DNA of 64,000 bases from Chryseobacterium populi (GCF_000282115.1 NZ_AKJY01000118.1:1-64000), one strand, 5' to 3'; counted from the first letter of the stretch, positions 1 through 9,041 are shown. Program-made: numbers and translations. Notes: generated by a model not told the origin, from the sequence alone.

Positions 1-23
1 GTAAACTACAAATTTTGAGACAG

Positions 24-51
24 AAAAAAGACTGCCCCTTTTGAGACAGCC
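24..51 (-). terminator. Rho-independent terminator of the threonine aldolase gene
   Basis: Read on the minus strand, two 7-nt arms (51-45 and 36-30) pair with two G-U wobbles. They are followed by six T residues (29-24), just downstream of the stop codon at 62. Confidence 0.6.
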
Positions 52-61
52 TCTTCTTATT

Positions 62-1096
62 TTATGGTAACTCTTTTTTAATGATTTCAATAAAATCGTC
101 TACGGCTTCGTCACCTGTATTCCAGGAGGTGATAAGACGTACTGCAGAGAAATTTTCATCAGTTTTTTTCCAGACATAAAATTCAAATTTTTCCAGTAAA
201 ATCTTGATCAGGTCATTATTCAGAATAGGGAAAATCTGGTTGGTATAGGTATCTGAAAGAAACTCCACTCCCCTTTCCTTCAGGGTATTTTTAATCTTCA
301 TGGCCTGTTCATTCGCATGTTTAGCCAGATCAAAGTACAGATCATCCTTCATCAGTTCCAAAAACTGAATTCCCAGCAATCTTCCTTTAGCCAGTAAAGC
401 ACCTTTCTGCTTAATATTAAACGCAAAATCTTCCTGAAGAGAAGGATTATTAATCACAATGGCCTCTCCTATCAGTGCTCCGTTTTTTGTTCCACCCAAA
501 TAAAAAATATCAGTTAATGCCGCTACTTTTTCAAGGGTCAGATCACTTTTTTCAGCCATAATCCCATGCCCCATTCTTGCTCCGTCCATGAACAGATAAA
601 GATTGTTTTTTTTACAAAAACCTGAAAGCTCTTCCAGTTCGCTGGCCGTATAAACCGTTCCCAATTCTGTAGAGTTTGAGATATACACCAATTTCGGCAT
701 TACCTGATGCGGAACATTACTATGATTTTCCAGCACCGAAATGATATCTGATGTCCTCAATTTCCCATCTTCAGTTTCAATGCTTAAAACCTTATGCCCT
801 GTCGCTTCAATGGCACCCGTTTCATTGTTTAAAATATGCCCCGTAGACGCAGAAATAACACACTGATAAGGTTTCAGAACAGAAGAAATGACAATAAGAT
901 TGGCTTGTGTTCCGCCCGAAACAAAGTAAATATCAGAATGTTGATTATTGATTTTTTTCCTGATTAATTCTTTAGCCTGTAAAGAATATTCGTCTTCTCC
1001 ATATCCTGCCTGCTGATCGAGATTATATTGTAGAAGAGCCTGCAGAATATTAGGATGGCAGCCCTCTGAATAATCGTTTTTAAATGAAAATTTCAT
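62..1096 (-). CDS. Low-specificity threonine aldolase family protein (beta-eliminating lyase fold)
   Basis: A 344-residue, fold-type I PLP enzyme. The family cleaves L-threonine or L-allo-threonine to glycine and acetaldehyde, in the cytoplasm. Visible landmarks are SGGTQAN at about 60-66 (phosphate-binding loop), MDGAR at 170-174 with the Asp that holds the PLP ring nitrogen, and LGGTKNG at 200-206 with the Schiff-base lysine K204. Length is normal for the family. It is monocistronic and divergent from the DtxR-type regulator. A TAATTTTG box on its strand (1108-1101) lies so close that the ATG at 1096 would leave almost no 5' UTR, so the mRNA may be leaderless. Substrate preference cannot be read from the sequence; a related PLP lyase role is possible. 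Confidence 0.85.
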   Translation of the reverse strand: MKFSFKNDYSEGCHPNILQALLQYNLDQQAGYGEDEYSLQAKELIRKKINNQHSDIYFVSGGTQANLIVISSVLKPYQCVISASTGHILNNETGAIEATGHKVLSIETEDGKLRTSDIISVLENHSNVPHQVMPKLVYISNSTELGTVYTASELEELSGFCKKNNLYLFMDGARMGHGIMAEKSDLTLEKVAALTDIFYLGGTKNGALIGEAIVINNPSLQEDFAFNIKQKGALLAKGRLLGIQFLELMKDDLYFDLAKHANEQAMKIKNTLKERGVEFLSDTYTNQIFPILNNDLIKILLEKFEFYVWKKTDENFSAVRLITSWNTGDEAVDDFIEIIKKELP

Positions 1097-1100
1097 AGAG

Positions 1101-1108
1101 CAAAATTA
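1101..1108 (-). promoter_or_regulatory. -7 box TAATTTTG for the threonine aldolase gene
   Basis: This matches the Bacteroidota TAnnTTTG consensus on the minus strand. It ends 4 nt before the ATG, so transcription would begin at or next to the start codon. No clear -33 TTG was found. Confidence 0.4.
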
Positions 1109-1151
1109 AAAAAGTTTATCCAGAAAGGATAAAATTTCATAAATATTTTGT

Positions 1152-1159
1152 TAGATTTG
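1152..1159 (+). promoter_or_regulatory. -7 box TAGATTTG for the DtxR-type regulator
   Basis: A perfect TAnnTTTG match. It lies inside the longest open frame (first possible TTG at 1148), so the real start must be downstream, at the TTG at 1181. Confidence 0.55.
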
Positions 1160-1180
1160 TATATAAAACCATCTAACATT

Positions 1181-1834
1181 TTGAAAACAACACTTACAGA
1201 AGAAAATTATCTCAAAGCCTTGTTTCATTTGGTTGATCAGGAAGGAAAGGTAACGATTAATGAACTCAGCAAATTCTTAAATGTGAAAATGCCGAGCGTT
1301 AACAATATGATGAAGAAATTTGCCGAAAAAAGCTGGGTGATCTATGAAACCTATAAACCCTTAAGAGTAACCGAGATGGGGAAAAGAGAAGCTGCTTTGG
1401 TAGTACGCAAACACAGGCTTACAGAAATGTTTCTCGTTAAAAAAATGAATTTCGGCTGGGAAAATGTACACGAAATTGCAGAACAGCTGGAACATGTTCA
1501 CTCCCAGGTTTTCTTTGATAAAATGGACGAAATTTTAGATTTTCCTAAGTTTGATCCACACGGCGAGCCGATCCCGGACAAAGACGGTAATATCATTGCT
1601 CTCAATCTGCATAAATTAAGCAGCTGCGAAGTAGGTGAAAAAGTTATTTTCGCTTCCGTTACCCTGTCCGACGACGCTTTTTTAAGCTATCTGAATGAAA
1701 GGAAGCTTCTTTTGAATACGAAAATAAAAGTAATAAAAGTGGAAGATTTTGATAAATCAATGACTATCGAGATCGGAAATAAAAAAGAAATTCTCAGTAA
1801 AAAAGCTACTGAAAAAATACTGGTCAAGAAATAG
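1181..1834 (+). CDS. Metal-dependent DtxR/MntR-family transcriptional regulator
   Basis: A 217-residue repressor of the DtxR family, which senses Fe(II) or Mn(II) and represses metal uptake genes. The N-terminal winged helix-turn-helix covers about residues 1-60 (TINELSKFLNVKMPSVNNMM is the recognition region). A dimerisation/metal-binding segment with HRLTE and EQLEHVHS follows at about 80-115, and a FeoA/SH3-like domain occupies the C-terminal 75 residues. The open frame extends upstream to 1148, but that stretch contains the -7 box (1152-1159). The TTG at 1181, giving MKTTLTEENYLKALF, is therefore chosen and fits the usual family N-terminus. It is divergent from the threonine aldolase gene, and no metal transporter is adjacent. 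Whether it responds to iron or manganese cannot be read. Confidence 0.85.
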   Translation: MKTTLTEENYLKALFHLVDQEGKVTINELSKFLNVKMPSVNNMMKKFAEKSWVIYETYKPLRVTEMGKREAALVVRKHRLTEMFLVKKMNFGWENVHEIAEQLEHVHSQVFFDKMDEILDFPKFDPHGEPIPDKDGNIIALNLHKLSSCEVGEKVIFASVTLSDDAFLSYLNERKLLLNTKIKVIKVEDFDKSMTIEIGNKKEILSKKATEKILVKK

Positions 1835-1956
1835 GAACAAATAGTTGCTCGGAAACTTAGCCATCTTATTTATTTTGTAAATTCAGGATAATAGTTTTAT
1901 ATATACAGCTGTTAATTGAATATTACCAAAAAATTCACCTGAAGAAATAGAAACCA

Positions 1957-1988
1957 TTGTATTATACTCCTAAAATCTACTATCTTAG
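1957..1988 (+). promoter_or_regulatory. Possible promoter for the FAD dehydrogenase-SDR pair
   Basis: A TTG at 1957-1959 is followed after 21 nt by TATCTTAG (1981-1988), one mismatch from TAnnTTTG and about 20 nt before the ATG at 2010. Confidence 0.4.
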
Positions 1989-2009
1989 TTTAGCCGATAA
2001 ACTATAAAA

Positions 2010-3671
2010 ATGGACAACGCATTTCAACCTGACGCTATCATCATTGGTACCGGATTAGCGGGGCTCACTGCTGCCATGGAAATCACCAATGCCGGGAAAA
2101 AAGTATTACTGATCGACCAGGAGACTGAAGAAAATATAGGAGGTCAGGCATTCTGGTCCTTTGGGGGGCTTTTCCTGATCAATTCGCCACAACAGCGTAG
2201 ATTGGGCATAAAGGATTCTTATGAGCTGGCCAGGCAGGACTGGATGGGCACAGCAGGCTTTGACCGTGAAGAAGATGAATGGCCTAAACAATGGGCTGAA
2301 GCTTATCTGAAATTCGCTGCCAATGAAAAATACAATTATATTTCTGAAATGGGAATCAAATTGATGTTTATTGTCGGATGGGCCGAGAGAGGAGATGGAT
2401 TAGCGGATGGACATGGAAATTCAGTTCCGCGCTTTCATGTCAGCTGGGGTACCGGTACGGGAGTAATCAAACCTTTTGTAGAAAAAGCCTATGAGGCCAA
2501 AGAGAAGGGACTGCTTCAGATGAAATTCAGGCACCGCGTTACCGATTTATTACTGGAAAATGGCAAAGTAACCGGTATTGCAGGCGATATTTTAGAAGAT
2601 GACCATAAAGAGAGAGGACAGGAAACCAACAGAACTGTTGTCTCACAATTTAAATACCATGCCCCCCATATTGTTATTGCATCCGGAGGAATCGGGGCCA
2701 ATCACGGGCTCGTTCGTAAAAACTGGCCGGAAAGATTAGGCAAAGCCCCGGAAAATATGGTATGCGGAGTACCTGCTTACGTAGATGGAAAAATGATTGG
2801 TATTGCTGAAAATGCAGGCGCTCATATTATCAACCGCGACCGGATGTGGCATTACACAGAAGGCATTCAGAACTGGAATCCTATCTGGCCTCACCACGGT
2901 ATAAGAATACTCCCCGGTCCATCCTCCCTATGGTTTGATGCCAATGGTAACCGCCTTCCCGTTCCTTTTCTGCCGGGGTTCGATACTTTAGGGACTCTGA
3001 AATACATACAGGATACCGGCTTTTCCTATTCATGGTTTATTCTGACACAGAAAATTATCAAGAAAGAATTTGCCCTTTCCGGCTCTGAGCAAAACCCTGA
3101 TATAACGAATAAAGATTATGTACTGTTTTTAAAAAGAATTTTCGGTAAAAAAGCACCCGGACCTGTAGAAGCTTTTAAAGAACATGGAAAAGATTTTATT
3201 GTTTCTGATAATCTCCAGGATCTTGTGCAGAGAATGAACAAACTTTCAGGAGATCATCTTTTAGAATATGAAAAAATAAAATCCCAGATCGAATCGAGAG
3301 ACCGGGAACTGGATAATCAATTTTCAAAGGATACCCAGGTCAACTATATCCGGAGTACTAGAAAATATATCGGGGATAAATTGGGCAGGGTTGCAACACC
3401 ACACAAAATACTCGATCCTGAAAACGGACCGCTCATTGCTGTAAAGCTTAATATTTTAACCCGTAAAACATTAGGTGGAATCAAAACCAATCTTAACAGC
3501 CAGGTCCTGAAGGAAGACGGAACTGTCCTTGAAGGCTTATATGCTGCAGGCGAGGTCGCAGGGTTTGGCGGCGGCGGTATGCATGGCTATCGTGCTTTGG
3601 AAGGAACTTTCCTGAGTGGATGTCTTTTTTCCGGAATGAAAGCCGGGAAATATATTGGCGGACTGAAATAA
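2010..3671 (+). CDS. FAD-binding dehydrogenase (fumarate reductase/ketosteroid dehydrogenase-like flavoprotein)
   Basis: A 553-residue flavoprotein. The N-terminus carries a Rossmann dinucleotide-binding motif (IIGTGLAGLTAAMEI, glycines 13, 15 and 18). The C-terminus carries the second FAD-contact block of the fumarate reductase/succinate dehydrogenase flavoprotein family (GLYAAGEVAGFGGGGMHGY). Overall it resembles the 'putative FAD-binding dehydrogenase' group (about 550 residues), whose substrates are mostly unknown. No signal peptide or membrane segment is visible, so it should be cytoplasmic. An SDR gene starts 23 nt downstream on the same strand, so the two probably form an operon and may act on one substrate, perhaps a steroid-like or cyclic ketone; this is inference from context only. 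Confidence 0.8.
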   Translation: MDNAFQPDAIIIGTGLAGLTAAMEITNAGKKVLLIDQETEENIGGQAFWSFGGLFLINSPQQRRLGIKDSYELARQDWMGTAGFDREEDEWPKQWAEAYLKFAANEKYNYISEMGIKLMFIVGWAERGDGLADGHGNSVPRFHVSWGTGTGVIKPFVEKAYEAKEKGLLQMKFRHRVTDLLLENGKVTGIAGDILEDDHKERGQETNRTVVSQFKYHAPHIVIASGGIGANHGLVRKNWPERLGKAPENMVCGVPAYVDGKMIGIAENAGAHIINRDRMWHYTEGIQNWNPIWPHHGIRILPGPSSLWFDANGNRLPVPFLPGFDTLGTLKYIQDTGFSYSWFILTQKIIKKEFALSGSEQNPDITNKDYVLFLKRIFGKKAPGPVEAFKEHGKDFIVSDNLQDLVQRMNKLSGDHLLEYEKIKSQIESRDRELDNQFSKDTQVNYIRSTRKYIGDKLGRVATPHKILDPENGPLIAVKLNILTRKTLGGIKTNLNSQVLKEDGTVLEGLYAAGEVAGFGGGGMHGYRALEGTFLSGCLFSGMKAGKYIGGLK

Positions 3672-3694
3672 AATATGAAATCAATATTTACGAT

Positions 3695-4498
3695 ATGAGC
3701 ACCTATTTTAATGATAAAACAGTATGGATTACAGGCGCATCATCCGGAATAGGAAAAGCGCTTGTCATGGAATTAGCAACAAAAACCACTGCTAAAATTA
3801 TTCTGTCATCAAGAAAAGAAGATCAGCTGGAGACCATTGCACAAAAAGCGGGACTTGCGCAGAATCGTTATGCTGTTTTGCCATTAGATCTTTATGAGTA
3901 TAAAAATATGACGGATATTGCAGCAAAAGCAGTTGCAAAATTTGGAAGAATTGATATCCTGATCAATAATGCAGGCTTATCCCAACGTTCCTTAGCTATG
4001 GAAACAGATATTGAAGTAGACAAACGTTTAATGGATATCGATTATATGGGAACAATAGCACTCACTAAAGCGACAATACCTTATATGATCAAAAGTGGCG
4101 GCGGGCAAATTGCCGTGGTATCCAGCCTTATGGGCATATTCGGAGCTCCGATGCGCAGTGGATATGCAGGAGCTAAGCATGCTTTACATGGATTTTTCGA
4201 TGCTCTCCGGGCTGAATTGTACAAGGAGAACATTCTGATAACCGTTATATGCCCAGGATTTATACAAACCAGAATTTCAATGAATGCAATAACAGGAGAC
4301 GGATCACCACAGGGAACAATGGATGATGCTACCCAAAAAGGAATGCCCGTTCAGGTTTTTGCCGGAAAAATGCTAAATGCCATTGAAAAGAAAAAATACC
4401 AGGCAGCCATAGGAGGCCGGGAAGTTATGGGAATATTTCTTAAAAGATTTTTTCCGTCCCTGCTGGCAAAGATTATCAGAAAGGCAAAGGTGGTTTAA
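3695..4498 (+). CDS. Short-chain dehydrogenase/reductase (SDR)
   Basis: A 267-residue classical SDR. It has the NAD(P)-binding motif TGASSGIG at 13-20, the structural NNAG motif, the catalytic Ser in VVSSLMG and the YAGAK active-site Tyr/Lys pair. The reading frame is open from 3620, overlapping the preceding gene, but the ATG at 3695 gives MSTYFNDKTVWITGASS, the normal distance to the glycine motif, and removes the overlap. It follows the FAD dehydrogenase after 23 nt and is probably co-transcribed with it. The family oxidises or reduces alcohols and ketones; no specific substrate can be assigned. Confidence 0.85.
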   Translation: MSTYFNDKTVWITGASSGIGKALVMELATKTTAKIILSSRKEDQLETIAQKAGLAQNRYAVLPLDLYEYKNMTDIAAKAVAKFGRIDILINNAGLSQRSLAMETDIEVDKRLMDIDYMGTIALTKATIPYMIKSGGGQIAVVSSLMGIFGAPMRSGYAGAKHALHGFFDALRAELYKENILITVICPGFIQTRISMNAITGDGSPQGTMDDATQKGMPVQVFAGKMLNAIEKKKYQAAIGGREVMGIFLKRFFPSLLAKIIRKAKVV

Positions 4499-4526
4499 TT
4501 ACAATTCCTTGCCATTACCCAGTAAA

Positions 4527-4548
4527 AAATCCCGGAAAACCGGGATTT
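4527..4548. terminator. Bidirectional terminator between the SDR gene and tssK
   Basis: A perfect 9-bp stem (4527-4535 with 4540-4548) and AAAA loop lie between two convergent genes, with A/T tracts on both sides. Confidence 0.75.
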
Positions 4549-4573
4549 ATATTGAAAGAAAGTTATTTTAAAT

Positions 4574-5713
4574 TTAATCTAACACACTCCAGCCTCGTTT
4601 CGGATTGGTGTTTGAAGAAACCTCCTGTTCGTTAACGATGATATTTTCTTTTCTCTGACCGATGTAATCAAGTTCACTTAATTTAGAGAAAATAATTTCC
4701 AGGCTTCTCAGCATCTGCTGGATATATAAAAGCGGTTCGCCACAGTTGTGGTGATCGTAATTGGTTTCAGCTACGATAGATAGCTGGTTTAATAAGGTAT
4801 GAGGGGCAATTTCGCTCCATTCCAAGCTATAATTCAGCATTTCTTCCAATTCTGCGGGAACCAATACCTGAGTGGAATTGTACATACGAAGGGCTAGTTT
4901 TGCAAAGGTTTCAATTAAGAACACCGGCGGCTGCCATGGAATAATGTTTCTGAACTGGAAATACATGTCTCCAAAAGTATTCACCAGGGTATTACACAAG
5001 AATTTCACATTCTGTGCTAAGGCTGTATTCTGATTTTTATGGGAAGCTTTCTGAATAATCTTAAAAGAATACTGTTGCAGGTTTCCAATGGATTTTGCAA
5101 AGCTATTGTAATAATCTATTAAAACCGGGTGGCTCTGAATAGAGGTACAAGGCGGAATAAAATTGGAATCTACCTGCGCAATGTTTCCTTTAAGGTCTAC
5201 TTTCCCTACTACCAGATAATTTCCACCGGAAAAGCTGCTGTTCAGGGAAGTTACCGGAAGCAGTTCAATATGATAATTAGGCTGTGCATTCGGGTGACGC
5301 GGCGGAATCTCTTCCGGATCAATATCCCCGAAAGGTACCTTATCAAAAGGATTTACAGAGATCAGAATATAATATTCACCATCAACCTGCTCTTCATTCA
5401 TCGATTTGGCCAAAGATTTTACGCTTACTCTTCTGTCATTCAGCTCAATTCTGTATCCGGCAAGGGTAACAGCGCTGCAACGTTTTATTACCAGCTGAAC
5501 ATCATTCGTAGCCGTATTGTGAACGTCGAAGATGGTTTTGTCTGTAAACTCGTTTGAAATAGGTAAAAGTCCGTAATTATATGTAGTGATAGCCAATGAA
5601 TTGGCATCTCTTATCGTATCAATTAAAAAATTATCCTGATCATTAAGGTGTCTCTGGGAAACTTTCATCCCGTCTACCCAATTGATGGCAAAATGTTTAT
5701 TAGGCTGTATCAT
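4574..5713 (-). CDS. tssK: Type VI secretion baseplate subunit TssK (T6SSiii type)
   Basis: A 379-residue protein. The N-terminal INWVDGMKVSQRHLNDQD matches the opening W-x-[ED]-G-M...Q-H block of TssK, which links the T6SS baseplate to the membrane complex. It is shorter than proteobacterial TssK (about 440-450 residues), which is normal for the Bacteroidota form. It is the last of three minus-strand genes (tssG, tssN, tssK) separated by 35-53 nt, probably one operon, ending at the bidirectional terminator at 4527-4548. The family call rests on the N-terminal motif plus the neighbours; the C-terminal half shows no motif I can name. Confidence 0.7.
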   Translation of the reverse strand: MIQPNKHFAINWVDGMKVSQRHLNDQDNFLIDTIRDANSLAITTYNYGLLPISNEFTDKTIFDVHNTATNDVQLVIKRCSAVTLAGYRIELNDRRVSVKSLAKSMNEEQVDGEYYILISVNPFDKVPFGDIDPEEIPPRHPNAQPNYHIELLPVTSLNSSFSGGNYLVVGKVDLKGNIAQVDSNFIPPCTSIQSHPVLIDYYNSFAKSIGNLQQYSFKIIQKASHKNQNTALAQNVKFLCNTLVNTFGDMYFQFRNIIPWQPPVFLIETFAKLALRMYNSTQVLVPAELEEMLNYSLEWSEIAPHTLLNQLSIVAETNYDHHNCGEPLLYIQQMLRSLEIIFSKLSELDYIGQRKENIIVNEQEVSSNTNPKRGWSVLD

Positions 5714-5748
5714 ATTAAATACTTTTAAAATTTGTGTGTTTGTTGTAA

Positions 5749-6651
5749 TTATGCTCTTCTCGCTACTCCTTCTTCTTCGTGCTGAATAACGCGCTTACAA
5801 ATAACTACTTCATTCTCTGAAATGCTATTTGATGTAATATCCTGGTCGAAGTCAATATATTTTCTAAAACTGAAAAACGATTTTTTTGTGTAAAAGATCC
5901 AATAATAAGGTTCTCTCTGTTCATCCGAAAGATGAATAATAGATTTTGGATTTTTATGGTTGTAATCGTCTACTACCCTGTAAAACCAGTCTCCAAAAGT
6001 CACTCCCGTGGGTAATGTTTTTGCTTTAATCCTGAATCTGTTGGCATCTTCGAGATTTTTACTCAGCTCTACATTCAATACCATTAATCTATCAAAATCC
6101 GCGCCTTCAAAATCGGGAAGCCTCTGATCCGGTGAATACCTCCATGTTTTATAGATATCAACCGGAATACTGATAAACTGAACATAGCAGTAATGAAATA
6201 CCATCGGAACAAGAAATGCAATCGCACTTGTTGCAGACATGATAGGATAACCGAGCCCTTTGCTCATCCAGTTGAAGATAAGAACAAAAAGATAACCTCC
6301 GAAAGCCATGCAGGTCAGAGAAAGTATAGATTCAAATAATATACTCATCGATAAAGACTCAATATGCTTTTTAAAGTATTTATCCAATAAATTAACATGA
6401 ATGATCCCAAAAATCAGATAAATAATCTGTGCAATAAGGTACCAGTACGGATTAAATAAATTTCTGGCAAATCCGAAAAACCCGGGCAATGCCAGACACA
6501 AGCTGCATAGCAGGAAGTAAATGACAATAACTTTAATTTTGATCGCAGGCTTATTTCTTCTGATTACACCTAGTATAATCATCATAATAACCGCTACCAG
6601 AGGCATTAAAATATATCTTAAGAAGATTCCTTTTACTGAAGAGATTTCCAT
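5749..6651 (-). CDS. tssN: TssN-like membrane protein of the Bacteroidota T6SS
   Basis: A 300-residue protein with five predicted membrane segments at about 9-30, 40-61, 69-89, 102-128 and 138-160. A soluble C-terminal half of about 140 residues follows (HLSDEQREPYYWIFYTKKSFF). TssN is one of the membrane proteins found only in T6SSiii, which lacks the TssJLM complex; it is thought to be part of the replacement trans-envelope complex. The call comes from topology, length and position between tssG and tssK. No catalytic motif was seen. Confidence 0.6.
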   Translation of the reverse strand: MEISSVKGIFLRYILMPLVAVIMMIILGVIRRNKPAIKIKVIVIYFLLCSLCLALPGFFGFARNLFNPYWYLIAQIIYLIFGIIHVNLLDKYFKKHIESLSMSILFESILSLTCMAFGGYLFVLIFNWMSKGLGYPIMSATSAIAFLVPMVFHYCYVQFISIPVDIYKTWRYSPDQRLPDFEGADFDRLMVLNVELSKNLEDANRFRIKAKTLPTGVTFGDWFYRVVDDYNHKNPKSIIHLSDEQREPYYWIFYTKKSFFSFRKYIDFDQDITSNSISENEVVICKRVIQHEEEGVARRA

Positions 6652-6704
6652 TGGTTTTTTTTCAATTTTATATTCTGTTGGGCTTGTAAATATAGCAAAA
6701 TATT

Positions 6705-7646
6705 TTACAGAAAAGTAGAGTATCCAAGGCGGTTTGCATTTCTTTCGTCATCTTCCAGCATGAAAGAATATTCCTTTTTTTCTGTGATAAAATTCTCTTC
6801 CACATCTACCGTTACGGGAAGAAAATAATCATATAATCCCTGAAGTACTTTTCTGAACGGGCTTCCGGGGATATATTTTTTCATATTGCCATAAGGAATA
6901 GGACCGATATTCACTACCCAGTTTCTCTGTCCGTCCATATGTCTTCCACTTGGAATATAGGTAACCCCAAGTCTGGAATTTCCCAGTAACATAGAATCAT
7001 CATTTTCTTCTATATCATCAATAATATTCGGAGTGAAAGTTACTTCTACAGGGACCTGCAAAAAAGCGGTCATGCATCTTTCAAACCATCTTTTATCTCC
7101 ACGGATCTGGTGAAAGAACGGTAAAATATGAATAAATATATAGGCATTCTGTTGATCGAGTGATTTAATAAGCGGCCACAGCTCGCTCACCGTTTCATAT
7201 AAGGTATCTGTATCGCTTGAAATATCAAAATCAAATTCTTTAAGCAATGCACTGATCTCAGTAAAGAATATCTCCAGTTCAAACGGCCGGAAAAATTTCC
7301 GGGCATCCTCCTCTACCCTTTTCTGTTTGCGGATTTCTTTAACGACACTTTCAACATTTTTCCTTGAAGTGCTGAGCGATGGCGGATGAAACAAACCTTC
7401 CGGAAGATAATCATAAATCCCTTCCCGGTAAGTTTCTATAGTAAATACCTCTTCATCAAATCCGAGATAATTGCTTGAAATACTTTTGATATCCTTTAAA
7501 TAGGCCCTGTCATTGATGCCGATACGCTCAACGAAAATATTGCTTACTGTCCTGTGGTATTTCAAAAGGTTTACTGCTACAGCTTCAGCTCTGAAATCTG
7601 TCTGCAGCTTATTGTAATCCATATCTACAATATTATTCTCATACAT
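6705..7646 (-). CDS. tssG: Type VI secretion baseplate subunit TssG
   Basis: A 313-residue soluble protein. The C-terminal block LGVTYIPSGRHMDGQRNWVV followed by NIGPI resembles the TssG signature, in which a short lumen-like loop precedes an I-G-P motif. TssG forms the baseplate wedge with TssF and TssE. It is the first gene of the tssG-tssN-tssK run. The region upstream (7647-8189) has no further T6SS gene, so tssF, tssE, the sheath genes and hcp must be elsewhere. A second Met at residue 9 is a possible alternative start. Confidence 0.65.
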   Translation of the reverse strand: MYENNIVDMDYNKLQTDFRAEAVAVNLLKYHRTVSNIFVERIGINDRAYLKDIKSISSNYLGFDEEVFTIETYREGIYDYLPEGLFHPPSLSTSRKNVESVVKEIRKQKRVEEDARKFFRPFELEIFFTEISALLKEFDFDISSDTDTLYETVSELWPLIKSLDQQNAYIFIHILPFFHQIRGDKRWFERCMTAFLQVPVEVTFTPNIIDDIEENDDSMLLGNSRLGVTYIPSGRHMDGQRNWVVNIGPIPYGNMKKYIPGSPFRKVLQGLYDYFLPVTVDVEENFITEKKEYSFMLEDDERNANRLGYSTFL

Positions 7647-8159
7647 AGTGTTTCCTGTGATTATGACTTGTAAAGATAATATATCTCTTTTTATTGAAAA
7701 AAAAATTAGGTGACAATTTTTAGAATTCAGAGATTATCTTATTATTATCCTAGTAAAAGTATAAATTTTTCATATTGAATCGAACCATAAATGAATAAAA
7801 TTCAGAATAAGTTATGATGTACATAAAATATAATTAAAATTCCGTCACCTGTCTGTTCGGATGCTTTTCGCCATGAAAAGGAGAAAAAATGTATCGGAAA
7901 CTTTTGCAGCTAACTTCTCAATGTGGTTCAAAGTTAATCGCAAAGACGCAAAGTTTTATTTTCTAATAATTATAATATTCTGAAAACGCAGGAAATCAAA
8001 GATTTTCATTGAAAGATATATCCTTGATATTAAATGTCTTTTGTAGTAAAAAAAATTAAAATGATAAATATCCCGCCTATTTCTATTGAGATTAAATTTT
8101 ATTAACTGTCTTTATCATAGAAATTAATATTATTTAATACGAATTAGAAAAAGCTGCTC
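7647..8159. other. Intergenic region without a convincing gene
   Basis: An AT-rich spacer of about 510 nt between the divergent tssG and nuclease genes. It holds one copy of a dispersed repeat (7933-8000) and no long ORF. A 40-codon frame at about 7860-7980 runs through the repeat and has no gene-like features. Confidence 0.6.
7933..8000. repeat. Dispersed intergenic repeat, copy 1
   Basis: GTTAATCGCAAAGACGCAAA at 7933-7952 and a CGCAGGAAATCAAA block about 50 nt later closely match 32912-32978, in the same order and with similar spacing. Confidence 0.6.
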
Positions 8160-8167
8160 TATCTTTG
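8160..8167 (+). promoter_or_regulatory. -7 box TATCTTTG for the S1/P1 nuclease gene
   Basis: A perfect TAnnTTTG match. The predicted transcript start near 8173 favours the ATG at 8190 over the one at 8178. Confidence 0.65.
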
Positions 8168-8189
8168 CAGACTGAAAATGTTATTTACA

Positions 8190-8981
8190 ATGAAAAGTAT
8201 TTATTCTAAAATTCTAATTTTAGCATTCATAACCTCTTCTCTTTATTCTTATGCATGGGGATTAACGGGGCACAGAATTATTGCAGAAATTGCAGAAAAT
8301 CATCTTTCCGGAAAAGCAAGGAGAGAAATCAGAAAAATCATGGGCAAAGAACGCCTTGCTTACTGGGCAAACTGGCCGGATTTCATTAAATCTGATACTA
8401 CAGGAGTCTGGAAACAGGCTTCAGCATGGCATTATGTAAATATAGACCCGCAGGCTGATTTTAAAGCATTCGAACAAAACCTGATTGCACAGACAGGCCC
8501 CAACCTCTATACGCAGGTAAAAACTTTATCTGCTCAGGTAAAAGACGAAAAAACTTCTGAAAAAGACAGAAAAATTGCTTTGATATTCCTGATCCATATT
8601 ATGGGTGATCTTTCTCAGCCATTACATATAGGAAGAGCCGAAGACTTAGGAGGAAATAAAATCAATGTAACCTATTTCGGAGACAAAACCAATTTACATT
8701 CTGTATGGGACGGAAAATTAGTAGATTCTCAAAAATACAGCTATACAGAATATTCAAAACTTCTGGATATCAAATCTAATGATGAAGTAAAACAAATCCA
8801 GTCCGGGACATTGGAAGACTGGTTGTATGATTCTCATAAAATTGCCAATAAAATTTATGCACAGACTCCCGACGATTCAAAACTGTCCTATGATTACCAG
8901 TATAAATTCAATGGTACTCTTGAAAGACAGCTTCTATACGGAGGTTTAAGGCTGGCTAAGCTATTGAATGAATTGTTTTAA
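8190..8981 (+). CDS. Secreted S1/P1-type zinc nuclease
   Basis: A 263-residue protein with a signal peptide (1-22, ending SYA). Cleavage exposes W23, which in this family is the mature N-terminus and binds zinc through its backbone. Further metal ligands are visible: H28 (LTGHRII), the Asp in NWPDF, the His in AWHYVNI, and the IHIMGDLSQPLHIG block followed by NLHSVWD. The family cuts single-stranded DNA and RNA and has 3'-nucleotidase activity; here it would act in the periplasm or outside the cell, probably for nucleotide scavenging. The ATG at 8190 is preferred because the -7 box at 8160-8167 leaves no room for a leader before 8178. The gene stands alone and ends in a terminator at 9018-9041. 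Confidence 0.9.
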   Translation: MKSIYSKILILAFITSSLYSYAWGLTGHRIIAEIAENHLSGKARREIRKIMGKERLAYWANWPDFIKSDTTGVWKQASAWHYVNIDPQADFKAFEQNLIAQTGPNLYTQVKTLSAQVKDEKTSEKDRKIALIFLIHIMGDLSQPLHIGRAEDLGGNKINVTYFGDKTNLHSVWDGKLVDSQKYSYTEYSKLLDIKSNDEVKQIQSGTLEDWLYDSHKIANKIYAQTPDDSKLSYDYQYKFNGTLERQLLYGGLRLAKLLNELF

Positions 8982-9017
8982 TAGCTGGTGCACTAATAAA
9001 TTTGCCAATAATATAAG

Positions 9018-9041
9018 CGGGACTTCGGTTTCGTTTTTTTT
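9018..9041 (+). terminator. Terminator after the nuclease gene
   Basis: A 6-bp stem with a UUCG loop (9018-9023 with 9028-9033, two G-U pairs) is followed by eight T residues. Confidence 0.7.

Noticed and set aside
7860..7980. A 40-codon frame in the tssG-nuclease gap
   Set aside because: It runs through a dispersed repeat and lacks a promoter and conservation-like features.
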